A stretch of DNA of 64,000 nt from Juglans regia (GCF_001411555.2 NC_049904.1:20225370-20289369), one strand, 5' to 3'; positions 25,261 through 37,589 are shown, counted from the first letter of the stretch. The notes: generated from the sequence alone by a model not told the origin. Program-made: numbers and translations.

Positions 25261-25405
25261 GGCTAACTGTTCGATGTATTGTCTGCTAGAGTGGTCATGT
25301 TATGTTTTGCATGTTATTAGTTTCGGCAGTTTGTTTTGTTAGGGATTCTGTATTGTTGAAGGTTATTTTGAATAAAATGTCGTAACTTGTTTTAAAAAAA
25401 AAAAT

Positions 25406-25740
25406 CAGTTTTAAATAAATGATACTTTTGTAAAATGGTTGCAGAAATATCTTTATTTTACACAAGGGTGGTTCTACGGATGGAACCTATCGATTAGTGC
25501 ATTATTTTTTTTCTTAAACATTAAATTTCTTTTTTTAATGTTTAAGAAAAACAATCAATTTAATATATTTTTTAATGTTTAAGGAAATAAAAAAATTAAA
25601 ATGCATCCATCGTGCAAATGCTGATCTGGAGACCATCGGTATCTACCTAAGATTTTTCTTTACACAAATTTCACTTATTTAAAAAGGAGTGGAAAATTTA
25701 GAGTGAAAAGCTGCTACAGATTTTTTATGTTACAATTACA
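25406..25740. repeat. spacer between two LINE tails with a perfect short hairpin
   Basis: No gene. At about 25,513-25,551 the arms TTCTTAAACATTAAA and TTTAATGTTTAAGAA face each other across a few bases. A third partial copy of the same phrase follows at about 25,571-25,585. This may be the core of a small fold-back element, but no clear outer termini are visible. Confidence 0.5.
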
Positions 25741-26785
25741 GGGCTATAGAGGGGAGTGTTCTAATGACAGGTAACAACAATCTTTGTGGAAGGCTTTGTG
25801 GAAAATGCGAGTTCCTAATAAGATAAAGGTCTTTGCTTGGAGGGCATGCAAGGAGATTCTCCCTTCCCAACAAAACCTTCTTAAAAAGCATGTTAATATC
25901 GAAGGAGCCTGCTGTTTTTGCAAACAACATACTAAAGATATAGCCCATGCTTTATTATACTGCCCTGACATTCATTCAAGCTGGTTTCCATATATTCCTC
26001 TCATTCAACTGCAAGGAGTACACTTACCAATGTTGCAAGTAGCTTTGGAGGTTCTAAAGCAGAGACAGGAGAGTGAACTAGCCTCTTTCTTTGCTATTGC
26101 TTGAGGATTTTGGTGGAGAAGAAATCAAATGGTTCATGAGCAGAAAAATATTGCAGTCCAACAGGTCATTGATCATTGCTTTGTCTGTTATAAAAGCTTA
26201 TAATGATCTGAAACATATGCCCAAGGGTAAAGCTCGAGAGTATTATGATTGGAAGCCCCTACCAACATGTTGGTTGAAACTAAATGTGGATGGCGCTGTT
26301 TTTGGTGAACTTCATAAGGCAGGGGTGGGCGTGGTGCTCAGAGATGAAGCTGGTAAGGTGATTTTGGCAGCAAGCAAGGTTGAATTTGAAGTGAATAATA
26401 CTGAAGCTATTGAAATGCTGGCTATTTTCCGTGCTTTACAGTTGTGTACTAGTATGGGGATCCATAGATTGATTATGGAATCAGATTGCTTGATGGATAT
26501 CCAAGTGCTCAACAATGAACTTGTTTCTGATGCAATGTTAACTCCATTTGTGAGTGAAATAAGAAAGGTGTTAAGAGTGTTTGTGGAGTGCAAATTTCAA
26601 CATGTCTATAGAGAAGGTAATCAGGTTGCTCATATTCTTGCCCGATATGCTTGGAACGTTGAGAATATCTCAATATGGAATGAGTGTTATCCATAATTTA
26701 TTTCTCAGGCTGTTTGGCTTGATTAATGTCTGTAAACTCCTTTGATTAATGAAATTTCAGTTTTTCTATTAAAAAAAAAAAAAAA
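25741..26785 (+). pseudogene. 5'-truncated LINE: zf-RVT and RNase H domains with poly(A) tail
   Basis: The 3' end of a second L1-type LINE. At 25,784-26,104 is the zinc-binding reverse-transcriptase-associated domain (RVPNKIKVFAWRAC, then CCFC, H and C ligands). At about 26,240-26,696 is a plant-type RNase H with NVDGAVF, an EAIE glutamate, MESDCL, and a C-terminal H-REGN-AHILAR box. The two parts are separated by a frameshift near 26,100. The A run at about 26,770-26,787 marks the reverse-transcription start. It is truncated at the 5' side, as is usual for LINE copies. The RNase H domain alone remains uninterrupted for about 150 residues. Confidence 0.85.
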
Positions 26786-27473
26786 AACAAGAAAAGAAAA
26801 AGAAAGAAGGAGTTATAAAAGAGTTGTGCCTCTACCACTTTTCAAATAATAAAAGACAATCCAAATCTTAACCAATTGATTCCCTAGCTAATAAATGAAT
26901 GTTACTTTGTCCCTAAATATGAATGTGCACTACAACAATTTTGAGCTTTTGGGACAATTTTTCTTTAGAACGAAATTAAAATCGTCCCAAATTGTAAGAT
27001 TTAAGGATGAAATCAAAATTTCATCCCAAAAAATTTCTGAAACATGCTTCCCGTTCAAACACTATACTTAGGGACGATAACTTTCGTGGCTAGTGAAATA
27101 ATCATTCGTGATTGAGGGGAAAATTGGTGGTAATTCGCGGGAAAGTAATTTGCCGTTTGAACGTCCATTATAATCGTTCGAATGTGTAAATCACCAATTT
27201 CAAACGGTCATTTAATATTCGAACGGTGACTCTAATTTAATAAAAACAATTAATCAATTAAAGAATTAATAATAGTAATCAACAATTAATTTATAAAAGA
27301 AAGACATAATGCATAATTAATTAAACTTTGAAAACATCAAATATTGTCCATACCAAAAATAAAACAAAATACAAAATGTAAGATATAACATACTATATCC
27401 CCAACTCTTTGAGGACATCCTCGATTGAATCTACTTTTGATTCTTTCTGTGTCAATCGAGCATATATCGTCTC

Positions 27474-28555
27474 CTAAGTCCGAGACACGCGATCAATGGC
27501 ACCAATGAACTCTGTACTTAAGCCTCCGACGGCAATTTGGATCTCTGTATGCACTATATCAGCAATTTGATCAGCAGTAAGAGTGCGTGATGCCTTGGGC
27601 TGCGTGGATGTATGACTGGCCGATACTCCATGATCAGTCGGGTGTGCATCTCTAGTCTGAGTATCAACCGGCTCTATAGTATGAGCACGAAGACAAAGTC
27701 TCAAGTGCTCTGTGCTTGTTGACAGGGTGGAGGCGTTGATCGGTCCAATCGGCTCCTGAATACGCTCAGGAACATTACGTAAGACCCCAACCAACAATAG
27801 GAATCGTGTGATCAGGAGGCCGAATGGCAAAATATCCGTCGTAACGTATGAAACCTCTAATCGAATATATAACTCACTAGGTCGATAGGCATTATACAAG
27901 TGACACGTATCATAAATCTCGCCCTATCCATGCCAACCTTTGTCTTGTGTTGCCGAGGGTCAATGTTGTGGGCAATAATTAAGTTCAGAATCTTGAAAAA
28001 TTCTTAATAATGAACCTATTTGATGCTCTTCATCCCATTATAAGGAGGAGCATCTGGACTAACAACCAACTGCCTCACCTCTGCATCCGAGAGGCCATCC
28101 AGTCCATCAGGATCAGTGCTCTTGTCCTCAGCTGTCTCCTAACCAGCTGTAGACTCCTTAGGCACCACGTTTGTATATGTAGTCTCTAAACATGCAATAC
28201 TAATAAAATTAACAAGTATGTCTGCTGAGAATGAGATTGAAATACCTCGTATGCTGATAATATATTTACTTTCAACATCCAGACTGGAGGCACCAAGCCC
28301 TCTATAGAAGTCGGTGATAAGATCAATATATGCCACGAATTGGAATGCCTCATCCTTGTGGTCCAAAATTGGTGACCAACTGCACTCCATGAATACAGAT
28401 GTCAAGGAGCGGCCCTCGAAGAGAAGATCTTGCAAATCATCGATCTTCACTTGACTCTCCAATAAAACTTTACGGCCTAACATCATATCGACCGTACTAC
28501 TAGAAGAACCTTGTTCCCCTGGTCTGGCATGCTTTGACCTCCCCCTAGAAAACAT
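27474..28555 (-). pseudogene. broken minus-strand frame within CACTA, resembles 'putative plant transposon protein' domain
   Basis: Two frames, 28,139-28,555 (starting MFSRGRSKHARPGEQGSSSS) and 27,474-27,899, are joined by an in-between stretch (27,900-28,136) with further readable codons such as GLSDAEVRQLV. The arrangement resembles the poorly characterised plant domain often found next to retrotransposons and CACTA elements, with a conserved HNIDPR-like box near 27,960. The strand is opposite to the transposase, and subterminal-type palindromes lie on both sides. It may be captured or belong to an older nested element. The family assignment is from memory and tentative. Confidence 0.4.
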
Positions 28556-28654
28556 TTAATGTGGAATTTAAATAATAAAATCAAAAGGATTAGTTACAAA
28601 ATATAATATACAAAACAATCATAAAATTATATAATTAATGAAAAAATATAAATC

Positions 28655-29380
28655 TGCTTTCTGTGTTCAACCGTTTGAACGCTACAAACAGCATTCGAAA
28701 GGTCTTTATTTGGGTTATAGACGTTCGAACGGTATTGTATATAAATAGTTGAACGGTTGAGATACCGTTCCCAAGAAAGTCTTTTGGGTTCTACTCGTTT
28801 GACCGGCATCAATCTGTTTGAACTGTAATGTGTATAGGCAGTTGAACGGTTGAGACACCATTCCCAAGAAAGTCTTTTTGGTTCTAATTATTCAAATGGT
28901 ATACAACCGTTCAAACGGTGTTGTATATAGGCAGTCGAACGGTTGAGACATTGTTCCCAATAAAGTATTTTCGATTCTTACCGTTCGAACGTGATAGAAA
29001 AAGTTCAAACGGTAACTTGATCGAGCTCAGCAATGGCTAAGTCGAACTCAATAGCCATTGAAATGAAAGAAGCCATGATTCCTTTCATTTCTTCAACAAA
29101 ATAACACACACGCAAGGCTAAAATGTCCATAAAACCATTTTGGGCTTGTGTTTTGCAGCCCTAGAGTACTATATCTAAACTTAGAATAAGTTTTATATAA
29201 ATTCTAAATAATAATGAAAAATAACAACAAAAATACAAAATAAAAAATGTACCTCTTTGATCGTAGTACTGTTCGTCGACAGTGGCGGTGATACGATAGT
29301 GATACGTCAGTGAAATGGCGTCGATACGACTATCGTTCGAAGGTCTTTAATGTTTGAACGGAAATGAGGTCGTTCACGGT
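28655..29380. repeat. interior cluster of TTCGAACGG palindromic motifs
   Basis: About a dozen variants of GTTCGAACGGT, or its half-site GTTGAACGGTTGAG, occur with spacings of 20-90 bp. A roughly 90-bp subrepeat containing the phrase CCCAAGAAAGTCTTTT recurs in 28,740-28,980. This is the same motif type as the terminal regions of the CACTA element, but it is located between the minus-strand frame and the transposase. Confidence 0.65.
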
Positions 29381-29389
29381 GTTGGGTCC

Positions 29390-31126
29390 CTCTATTAAGG
29401 CTGTCAATATGTTGCTCGAGCTATTTAAAGAGACACTTCCATCAGACAATATTTTACCCCGCAAGTTCTATGAAGGAAAATAGTTGAAAAGAGGACTCGG
29501 GCTTGATTAGAATGTAATACATGCGTGTAAGAATGATTGTGTTTTATTTTGATGAGAGAATGAGCACTTGAATGAGTGTCCCATTTGCCATGAATCAAGA
29601 TGGACAACTGAGAAGCAGAATGTTCCGCGGAAGGTCGTATGTCACTTTCTATTGATACTTAGATTACAACAATTATTTATGTCACGTTTAATGGCTATGG
29701 ACATGACATGACACTCATCGTCTAGAGTCAAGAATGATAATATTTTGTCACATCCTGGGGACTCTCAAGTTTGGAAGGAATTTGACCTAGAACACCCATG
29801 GTTTGCTGAAAAATCTCGTAATGTTCGACTTGGGTTAGAAACAGATGGATTTAATCTGTTTGGAAAAATGAGTACTAGTCATAGTATTTGGCCAGTTACA
29901 CTTATGCCATACAATCTACCACCATGGAAGTGTATGAAAGATCCATATTTCATGATGAGTTTACTCATTCCAGGTCCGAGATCATCGGGAAATAATATAG
30001 ACATACACTTACAGCCACTAATTACAGAATTGAAAGATTTGTGGGAGAATGAGGTTTTAACATTTGATTCATCAACATGCAAGTTGTTCACTTTGCATGA
30101 TGCGGTGTTATGGACAATAAATGATTTTCCTGCTTATGGAAACTTGTAAGGTTAGAGCACTAAAGGAAAAATGGCATGTCCAACTTGAAACAAACATACC
30201 CAATCTGAATGGCTTACGTATGGGTGAAAACTATGTTTCATGGATCATCGTCAATTTTTACCTGGTGGTCATGAATAGCGTGGAAACGATAGGATGTTTT
30301 ATCACATTGTTGAATGGGGGCACCCTCCACCATTCTTGTCTGGCGAAAATGTTATTGCACAGCTTGTGGATGTCGGACGTAATGATTTTGGCAAAAAACA
30401 ATGGAAAAGAAAACGAGGTGCAAATGAGTTGAATTGGACAAAGTAGAGTATATTTTTCGAACTCCCCTACTATATGCACTTGCGCGTGGACCCTCGAGAC
30501 GCGTTGCTCGATATTCTACATGTATTTCTCGAGGAAGTAAGTATCACACAATTGATCGAGAACATAGAAAAATACAAAATAGTGGTATCCTTGTCGAATG
30601 GAGTCATGATGGAGATAACGTTGATTTCTATGGAGTTATCATTGATATAATAGGAATGAGATATGTGAAAGAGCTTGTGGTTTATATATTTAAGTGTGAT
30701 TGGTGGGATTTAAACAATCCTGGAAGGGGAAAACGCCACGATGATTATTTTCTGAGTATTAATATATCAAAAAAAGGGTATGAAGATGATCTTTTTATTT
30801 TTGCTTCCCAAATATCTCAAATATTATATTTAAACGATTCTAAGTTAGGAAATCACTAACAAGTAGTACAAGAGTTTTCTCCTAGAAATATATATGACGT
30901 TATCCTTGAGGCGGAGGGACAAGATGAAGAAGATGGTGATCCCTCTACTCAAGAAGCGTACCAAGATAGTCAACCTGCCTTTAACTTATTTGTGGATTTG
31001 AGCCAGTATGAGATGATCCCATTACATAGGAAAGATATTGATGCTGAAATAGTTGATGCGACAGTTGATCAAAGTGTTGAGTCATCTGAAGTATTTACAG
31101 ATGATGAGAGCAAATCTACAGATTGA
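29390..31126 (+). pseudogene. CACTA transposase (TNP2/TnpD-like) relic
   Basis: Degenerate copy of the DDE-type CACTA transposase. A cysteine-pair segment (NECPICHESRW, about 29,565) is followed by the Transposase_21 core: VRLGLETDGFNLFG (29,820-29,860), YNLPPWKC, LIPGPRSSG and LWTINDFPAYG (to 30,149). The domain normally following is mostly lost. The later region at about 30,540-30,860 carries the KCDWWDLNNPGRG block of the DUF4216-like part. An acidic C-terminus ends at the TGA at 31,124. Many frame changes and an internal deletion make it inactive. Confidence 0.85.
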
Positions 31127-31163
31127 TCAGTTTTGTATTTACATTATACAGTATCTTGCAATT

Positions 31164-32608
31164 ATGCCACCAAAGAAGAAGGAAGTTTGCATCCCATCTC
31201 CGCCTATTCCTAGCTCTCCATCTGACTCGCCATTAGAGACTGACTATATGGAACAAGGTAAATAGTTAATACTCATTTTTTCAATTAAGATAATTGATAT
31301 TTAATACAAGGTAAATAACTAAATATTGTTTTATAGAGATAACAGTATAATCTCATCACGGACGAGACATTACTAGAGGCGTGACGTTGGAAAAATATCG
31401 TAAAATAGATAAGATTAAGGTTAACATCCTGATGAATATACCGGAAGCGAGGGACAATAAGTAGCTTGGCTTGCATCACATGTGGGTGCTCTTACATGAA
31501 CTTATGCACTTTTGCCTACAAGTTCATAGCATAAAGTCCCGCAAGATGTGAAATAGCTTATAAAGAAGCATTATTTGGTATGTAATATTTAAATAATAAA
31601 TTTATATTGATATTATTTAATACTCTAAATGATAATATCTTTGTGTATATACTTTTTCAAGGATACCTTTGAACTAAATTTTGGTCGGAGAGAGGAACAT
31701 AAGATTGTCGATGAGCTGATGTGTAATGCATTCCGAAAGCATAAAGAGGGGTATTATGACCATTCCAAGAAGTACGAGAACAAGGAAGATGCATGCTAGA
31801 ATCCTTTTCAAGATGTCCATCATATAAGATAATTTAAATGAATTATTTATGTGTCATATTTATAATTTTCACTTACTAGTTTTTACAACTTCTATGAAGG
31901 AGAAAAGTTCTATAAATAAAACAAATACAACGAAGTTGAAGATTCATCGTCATGTAGGCTTAAGATCTTTCACCTCTCTCTGAAATTGGTAATGTACTTT
32001 TTTTTTTTTTTTTAATTTTGTCTAGTTTTTTTCTTTTGGAGGTACTAATTTTAATATTGACTTTTTCTCTTAACAATGTCTTTTGTAGCAAGAGTCAAAC
32101 ACCAATTATGATCTGACAAAATTAAATGCTACATCACACACTAATAGTAATGGAGAGGACTCATCCTTATGCTCAAGAGAATTATGGAAGTATTATAATT
32201 TGTTATAATTAAACATATTTAAATTATTGTTTCAATATTAATTTTTTATATTGTGTGTAGGATAAAATGGTTATCTTCCGTGTTGAAGCTGCATCAGATC
32301 AGAATTTATCAACAAGTGATGTTGAAATCTTTACATAAGTTAAGGGTCAATGTTCAGGATATTTGAGGGGTTTGGGTCACTGTGTAAAGCTTTCAGGCTG
32401 TTCATCAATGTCCAGTACTACTGCCATTGCGTTAGAGAATGCAAATTTTAGGATCGAAGAATTGATTGCAAAACAACATGAGTTAGAGGTTCAATTAACG
32501 AAACAAGCAGGCATGAAGATGCACATAAAACAGCAAGAAGATCAACAAAGAGAGATGCAACTACAAATGCAAATGCTTATGCAACAATTCAGGCCTCCAA
32601 GCAATTGA
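31164..32608 (+). pseudogene. second CACTA protein (TnpA/Transposase_24-like) relic with coiled-coil end
   Basis: Begins MPPKKKEVC and contains scattered recognisable blocks, such as TRGVTLEKYRKIDK at about 31,370. It ends with a glutamine-rich coiled coil (about 32,440-32,608: ENANFRIEELIAKQHELE followed by Q/M-rich heptads). In CACTA elements this protein binds subterminal repeats. Introns and stops make the exact model unclear. Its position downstream of the transposase matches the usual gene order. Confidence 0.65.
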
Positions 32609-33452
32609 TTTTCGTGTTTTGCATAAATTTTAGGATTTATAAAATTATGTACTGATAACAATATTAGTATTATTACTATTTTATTTATTTAGTTCTGACT
32701 TATTATATTAGTTTTATTTATATTAAACAATTTGTAATGTATTTTTGAAATATAAATATCTATTTGGTTTTAAATTAGTATACTCCATAAAAATACTAAC
32801 CGTTCAAACATTACAAGTTAGAGTTCGAAAGGTAGATCACAAACGTTGCGAACCGTTCGAACATGTTCGAACGGCTTATTCAATTATAAAAATTAATATA
32901 ATTAACGTTCGATCATCAATTTTTTTTGTTCGAACGTTTTTTCATATATATTTGGTCGAACGGACTGGTATCGATCGACCATCAATGAAGTAACCATTTG
33001 AATAGACATATTGTTCGAACGGTTTTTTGGCCATTCGAATGACTTCCTGAGACGAAATTTAATCATCCCAGAATAAAAATTCCGTTCGAATGTGATCAAA
33101 CGGTCGAACAAAATTTTGTCCCAAAAGATATTTTTTGGGACGAGATTGTGATTTTCGTCTCAAAATACCTTTTGGGACAGTTATATTGGGATGAACTTGA
33201 GAAGTTTTATTTTCGTCCCAAAAAATATTTTGGGATGAAAATCCAGTGTTTTGGGATGAAACTTTTTGTCCCAAAAGACCTTATTGATTGTAGTGACGCG
33301 TTTAGTTAAGTATATTTTGCAAAGGAATTTTCTATCAATATATGAGAAGCCAAATTAGAATCCAACATGATTCATATATATATATATACATATATAGCGA
33401 GAGAGAGATACGTACCATATCATGTTAAGTAAATTTAATATAAATTATTTAA

Positions 33453-34465
33453 TTATGTATTATTAAAATTTATAGCAGGAATATTCTGTCTCTCCCACTT
33501 GATAAAACTATTAAATCAAGCAAAAATTTGAAGTATTTTTGTCCTTATAAATTCAATAGTCAATATATACAAACGACCCATATATATATATATATATATA
33601 TTTCAAATGAAAACTTAGTACTTCAACGCAAGAAATTTCAGTCATAGAATCCCCGGAATTCTACAACCCTAATAATATCCAGCTATCCAATATTATTCTA
33701 CCGCTACGATATAGTTCATCATGTTCCCATTGCTTTCATGGAGAACGATCATGCATGCTTTCAGGGCCGATATATAGCTCTTGGAACAATTATGATTCAT
33801 GCTACGTCTTCATCAATGGATTGGGACACTGGCCAGGAGGCACGAATCTTCTTGTTTCGTCTTTAATGCACGTTAATTTACTGATCCATAGAAGACCTTG
33901 ACTTTACAAATTTATAAGGTACGTACAGCTTGAAGATCAATTTCATTTTGTGAAAATTCATTAATTTAAATTTCATGCATGTCATTATAAATGCATGTCT
34001 CGATCGAGTACACAATAATGTTCACTTTGAGATACTGATCATTTGAGTAGTCGTCAAGAAAATTATTTCACCACGTTGGTGGGAGAAAATTCAGAAGGAT
34101 CTACATCCTACGAGAGAAGCTACCGACAAGGCCAAATGACCTTTTTTTTATTATTATTTCATAATATTATTAAACAATACTTCTTTAATTATTAAATTAA
34201 AAACAATAGATAGACTTTAAACTCATTATCCAATTCAGAAACATCCCATGCAGGTTCGCGTGGTGGCGGGGTCTGAAATGGCGGTTCTCATTAATAGGCT
34301 GTTAGCGACTCTTGTGGTGCAATATAGGTTTAGCATCCTGCATGTGGCAATCAAAATCAGTGTCATAATCTTATCAAAAACAAAAAAAAAAAACAGTGTT
34401 ATATCCTGGAGAATTGATCTTATTTATCTTTATTTGTTATGATCATTTTTTAAGCATACATACAT

Positions 34466-34516
<51 letters not shown>

Positions 34517-35575
34517 ATTAATAGGATATTGATAATAGTTTTTAAAATTTGTGACATTTTGGTATTCATGTATGTCACTGTTTTTGATTGCCACATGCAG
34601 GATACTAAGCCTATATTGCACCACAAGAGTCGCTAGCAGCCTATTAATGAGAACCGCCAGTTCAGACCCCGCCACCACGCGAACCTGCATGGGATGTTTC
34701 TGAATTGGATAATGAGTTTAAAGTCTATCTATTTTTTTTTAATTTAATAATTAAAGAAGTATTTTTTAATAATATTATGAATTTTAAAAAAATATATATT
34801 TAAAGAAATATAAAATAACTGCATAAAATAAATAATAATAATAAAAATAATAATAAAAAAAAGGCCATTTGGCCTTGTCGGTAGCTTCTCTCATAGGATG
34901 TAGATCCTTCTGAATTTTCTCCCACCAACGTGGTGAAATAATTTTCTTGACGACTACTCAAATAATCAGTATCTCAAAGTGAACATTATTGTGTACTCGA
35001 TCGAGACATGCATTTATAATGACATGAATGAAATATAAATTAATGAATTTTCACAAAATGAAATTGATCTTCAAGCTGTACGTACCTTATAAATTTGTAA
35101 AGTCGAGGCCTTCTATGGATCAGTAAATTAACGTGCATTAAAGACGAAACAAGAAGATTCGTACCTCCTGGCCAGTGGCCCAATCCATTGATGAAGACGT
35201 AGCATGAATCATAATTGTTCCAAGAGCTATATATCGGCCCTGAAAGCATGCATGATCGTTCTCTATGAAAGCATGCATGCATGGGAACATGATGAACTAT
35301 ATATTTAAATCGTAGCGGTAGAATAATATTGGATAGCTGGATTTTATTAGGGTTGTATTATTCCGGGGATTCTATGCATGACTGATATTTTGGGTCATAG
35401 TACTAAGTTTTCATTTGAAATATATATATTTATGTATATATATGCAGGTCGTTTGTATATATTGACTATTGAGTTTATAAGGACAAAGATACTTCAAATT
35501 TTTGCTTCATTTAAGAGTTTTATCAAGTGGGAGAGACAGAATATTATTCCTGCTATAAATTTTAATAAGACATAA
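33453..35575. repeat. large inverted repeat (palindrome), arms about 0.91 and 1.00 kb
   Basis: The left arm 33,453-34,366 is the near-perfect reverse complement of the right arm 34,572-35,575, for example TTATAGCAGGAATATTCTG outside and CCTGCATGTGGCAATCAAAA inside. The 205-bp spacer (34,367-34,571) holds CA and TA microsatellites. The arms contain non-repetitive, gene-like sequence as well as AT-rich parts. No transposase gene and no clear target duplication are visible. It may be a fold-back or Mutator-like element, or a recent inverted duplication. Transcription in either direction would give a long hairpin. Confidence 0.85.
34456..34518. repeat. CA/TA compound microsatellite at palindrome centre
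   Basis: CATACATACACACACACACACA is followed by a TATATA run of about 50 bp. It occupies the loop of the inverted repeat. Confidence 0.9.
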
Positions 35576-35854
35576 TAAAAAAGTTTTTAAACCCGTAAAC
35601 ATTTTTTAAAAGAAATCACAAACTCATTAAAAATCAATTCATTAACCATTAAGTGAAAAAAAAAAAGAAAAAAGAAAAAAATAAAGAAATTGAAGGCGCC
35701 ATTGCATGCATGGGTGGGAGTAGTACTGTTTTCCAAGTTAAAATGTATAATCTCAAAGATATTGATTGGTCAATTTTAGAGTATAATTTGGTACTGCACT
35801 CAAAAAGAAGAAAACTCTATACTCTCTAGGTTGGTGATGAACTCTAAGCTCAGC

Positions 35855-36953
35855 TAGGGCTGTGCAGAAATTTGAAAATTTAACTCTAAATCCGGCTTTG
35901 CTCCAGCTCCGCTCTGACTCCGAAAAACGGAATCGGAGTCAGATTTATTTTAGTTCTTCAATCGGAGTCGTAGGTGTCACTGGACTGACTTCAACTCCGA
36001 TCCGATCCGACTTCGAGTTTATGCTCTGCTTCCGACTCCAATTTTGCACTCCGAATCTGATATTGTACATATGTTATAAAAGTTATATGTATTTATCTAT
36101 ATATTTATCACATAAACTAGTATATTTATATATATAGTTATATAACAAAAACTTATATAGTTAAATTCAACACATAATATACAAATATGAGCTAATTATT
36201 ATAAAATAATATACTTATACTATAATATAAATACAGTAATGGTAGTTTAGTATATGTAAACATCATAGTATTACTACCATATATAATCAACTATAAAAAT
36301 AAGTTAGACACTAGTATATAAATAAGTTTCATATAATAAGTTAATAGTACATATACTAATTTATTAAAGTATAATACGATATAATTAGACACTATATAGA
36401 AAGTCTAGTATATACTTGACCTAGAAATAAGTTAGACATTAGTATAATAACATGTAATGTTAATGTATAATTACATGTAATTAGACACGATAGTATAAGC
36501 CTTATATAGAAATAAATTAGACACTAGTATAGAAATAACTAGTAAGACGAGTATAATAAGTTAATAACACATAATACTAATTTACTAAAGTATATTAACA
36601 TGTAATTAGACACTAAAAATAATATGTAATACTATAGTATAAGTCTAGTATAAAAATAAGTTAGATATTAGTATAAAAGTAAATTAACATTGAATGATTT
36701 AGTTTTAGTTTTAATCTTTTATAAAAATAGAAATTTGAAAGACCACAAAAAATTATTTTTATAAAAGGGCTAAATATAAAGCTATAAACAAAGCCCAAAG
36801 TTGCAAGCCTAAATTAGACTTAGCTTCAAAACCTTAGAGTCGGAGTCAGATCGAAGCCAACACAAGTTGGAGTTCAAATTTGAACTCTGACAAAGTCGAA
36901 GTCGTAGCCGGATTTAGGGAAATTTGACTCCAACTAAGTCGATGATCACCCTA
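35855..36953 (+). mobile_element. hAT-type non-autonomous DNA transposon, 8-bp duplication AGCTCAGC
   Basis: A 1,099-bp element that begins TAGGGCTGTGCA and ends ATGATCACCCTA, so its ends are inverted (TAGGGYTGWKCA-like). It is flanked by the perfect 8-bp direct repeat AGCTCAGC (35,847-35,854 and 36,954-36,961), the hallmark of hAT insertion. Both ends carry clusters of GACTCCGACTCCGA-like repeats. The interior is AT-rich with TAGACACTAGTATA-like repeats and no transposase. Confidence 0.88.
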
Positions 36954-37589
36954 AGCTCAGCATTACAACAAGTCCTTTTTTTTTTTTTTTCTCTTTTTAC
37001 CAAAAATTCATCATAAAAGGTCAAACATTTGTTGGAAAAACTTTGCTTACACGATGGATAAAATGATAGATATATAATCTTTTTTTACAACTTCTTATAC
37101 AAGTATTTTTGAATGAGGAACATTTTTGTAAAGTAACTTATAAAAGTAACATAACTTTACGTAAATAGCCTCATTTTAAAATATGGTTGTATTAAAGGGT
37201 TATAAAAGGGACTGTACATGTATCATTAGTCTTGATACATAGGCTACAAAAGCCTAATGGAATTAATGTTGGGATCCTTCCGAAAGGGATAAACCCTATA
37301 AGGGCGCAACGGCATGAAAACTTAACCGTATCACAATGAGATTCAAGTCTATGAAGATATATTCAAGCGAGATATCCATGTCGCGCCATTAACGACCAAA
37401 TCGTGCTAGAAAAGGTAACATTAGCTAGGCACAGAGAATCGTACCTATTGAAAAGTCTCGCCATATCGAGTTAGTCCAACATATATAAATATCAAAGTTT
37501 TGGATTTCATTTCAATGATCATTCTAGTTGAAACACTAGAACATAATATTTTGATACTAATACGTTTCTATGATACCACATAGATAAGG

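Larger units (their letters stand above)
17290..25405 (+). mobile_element. L1-type LINE, defective, split by a 4.5-kb LTR
   Basis: A plant L1-like non-LTR retrotransposon. Its order is an ORF1 relic with a zinc knuckle, an endonuclease, a reverse transcriptase and a 3' tail ending in an A run at about 25,394-25,405. The 5' end cuts into a hAT remnant. The element is non-functional because of frameshifts, an internal deletion near 19,990 and the large LTR at 20,126-24,602. The plus-strand reading continues exactly across that LTR. Confidence 0.85.
26928..33295 (+). mobile_element. CACTA (En/Spm-type) DNA transposon with both termini
   Basis: The left end starts CACTACAACAA and the right end finishes TTGATTGTAGTG, so the outer 8 bases are perfect inverted repeats (CACTACAA). 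Both ends continue with a TTTTGGGACAA-type phrase. Subterminal regions carry many copies of the near-palindrome CCGTTYGAACGGT (27,060-27,240 and 32,790-33,110), as expected for transposase-binding repeats. Inside are plus-strand relics of both CACTA proteins. The 3-bp flanks are GTG and ACG, so a target duplication is not preserved. The element is 6.37 kb and defective. Confidence 0.85.

Noticed and set aside
27474..28555. Host gene on the minus strand
   Set aside because: It lies within CACTA termini, is broken between frames, and resembles a transposon-associated domain. Listed as a pseudogene instead.
34248..34690. Two mirrored frames with nearly the same protein (MQVRVVAGSE...)
   Set aside because: They are the two arms of the palindrome read in opposite directions. 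Neither arm shows a start or splice context.
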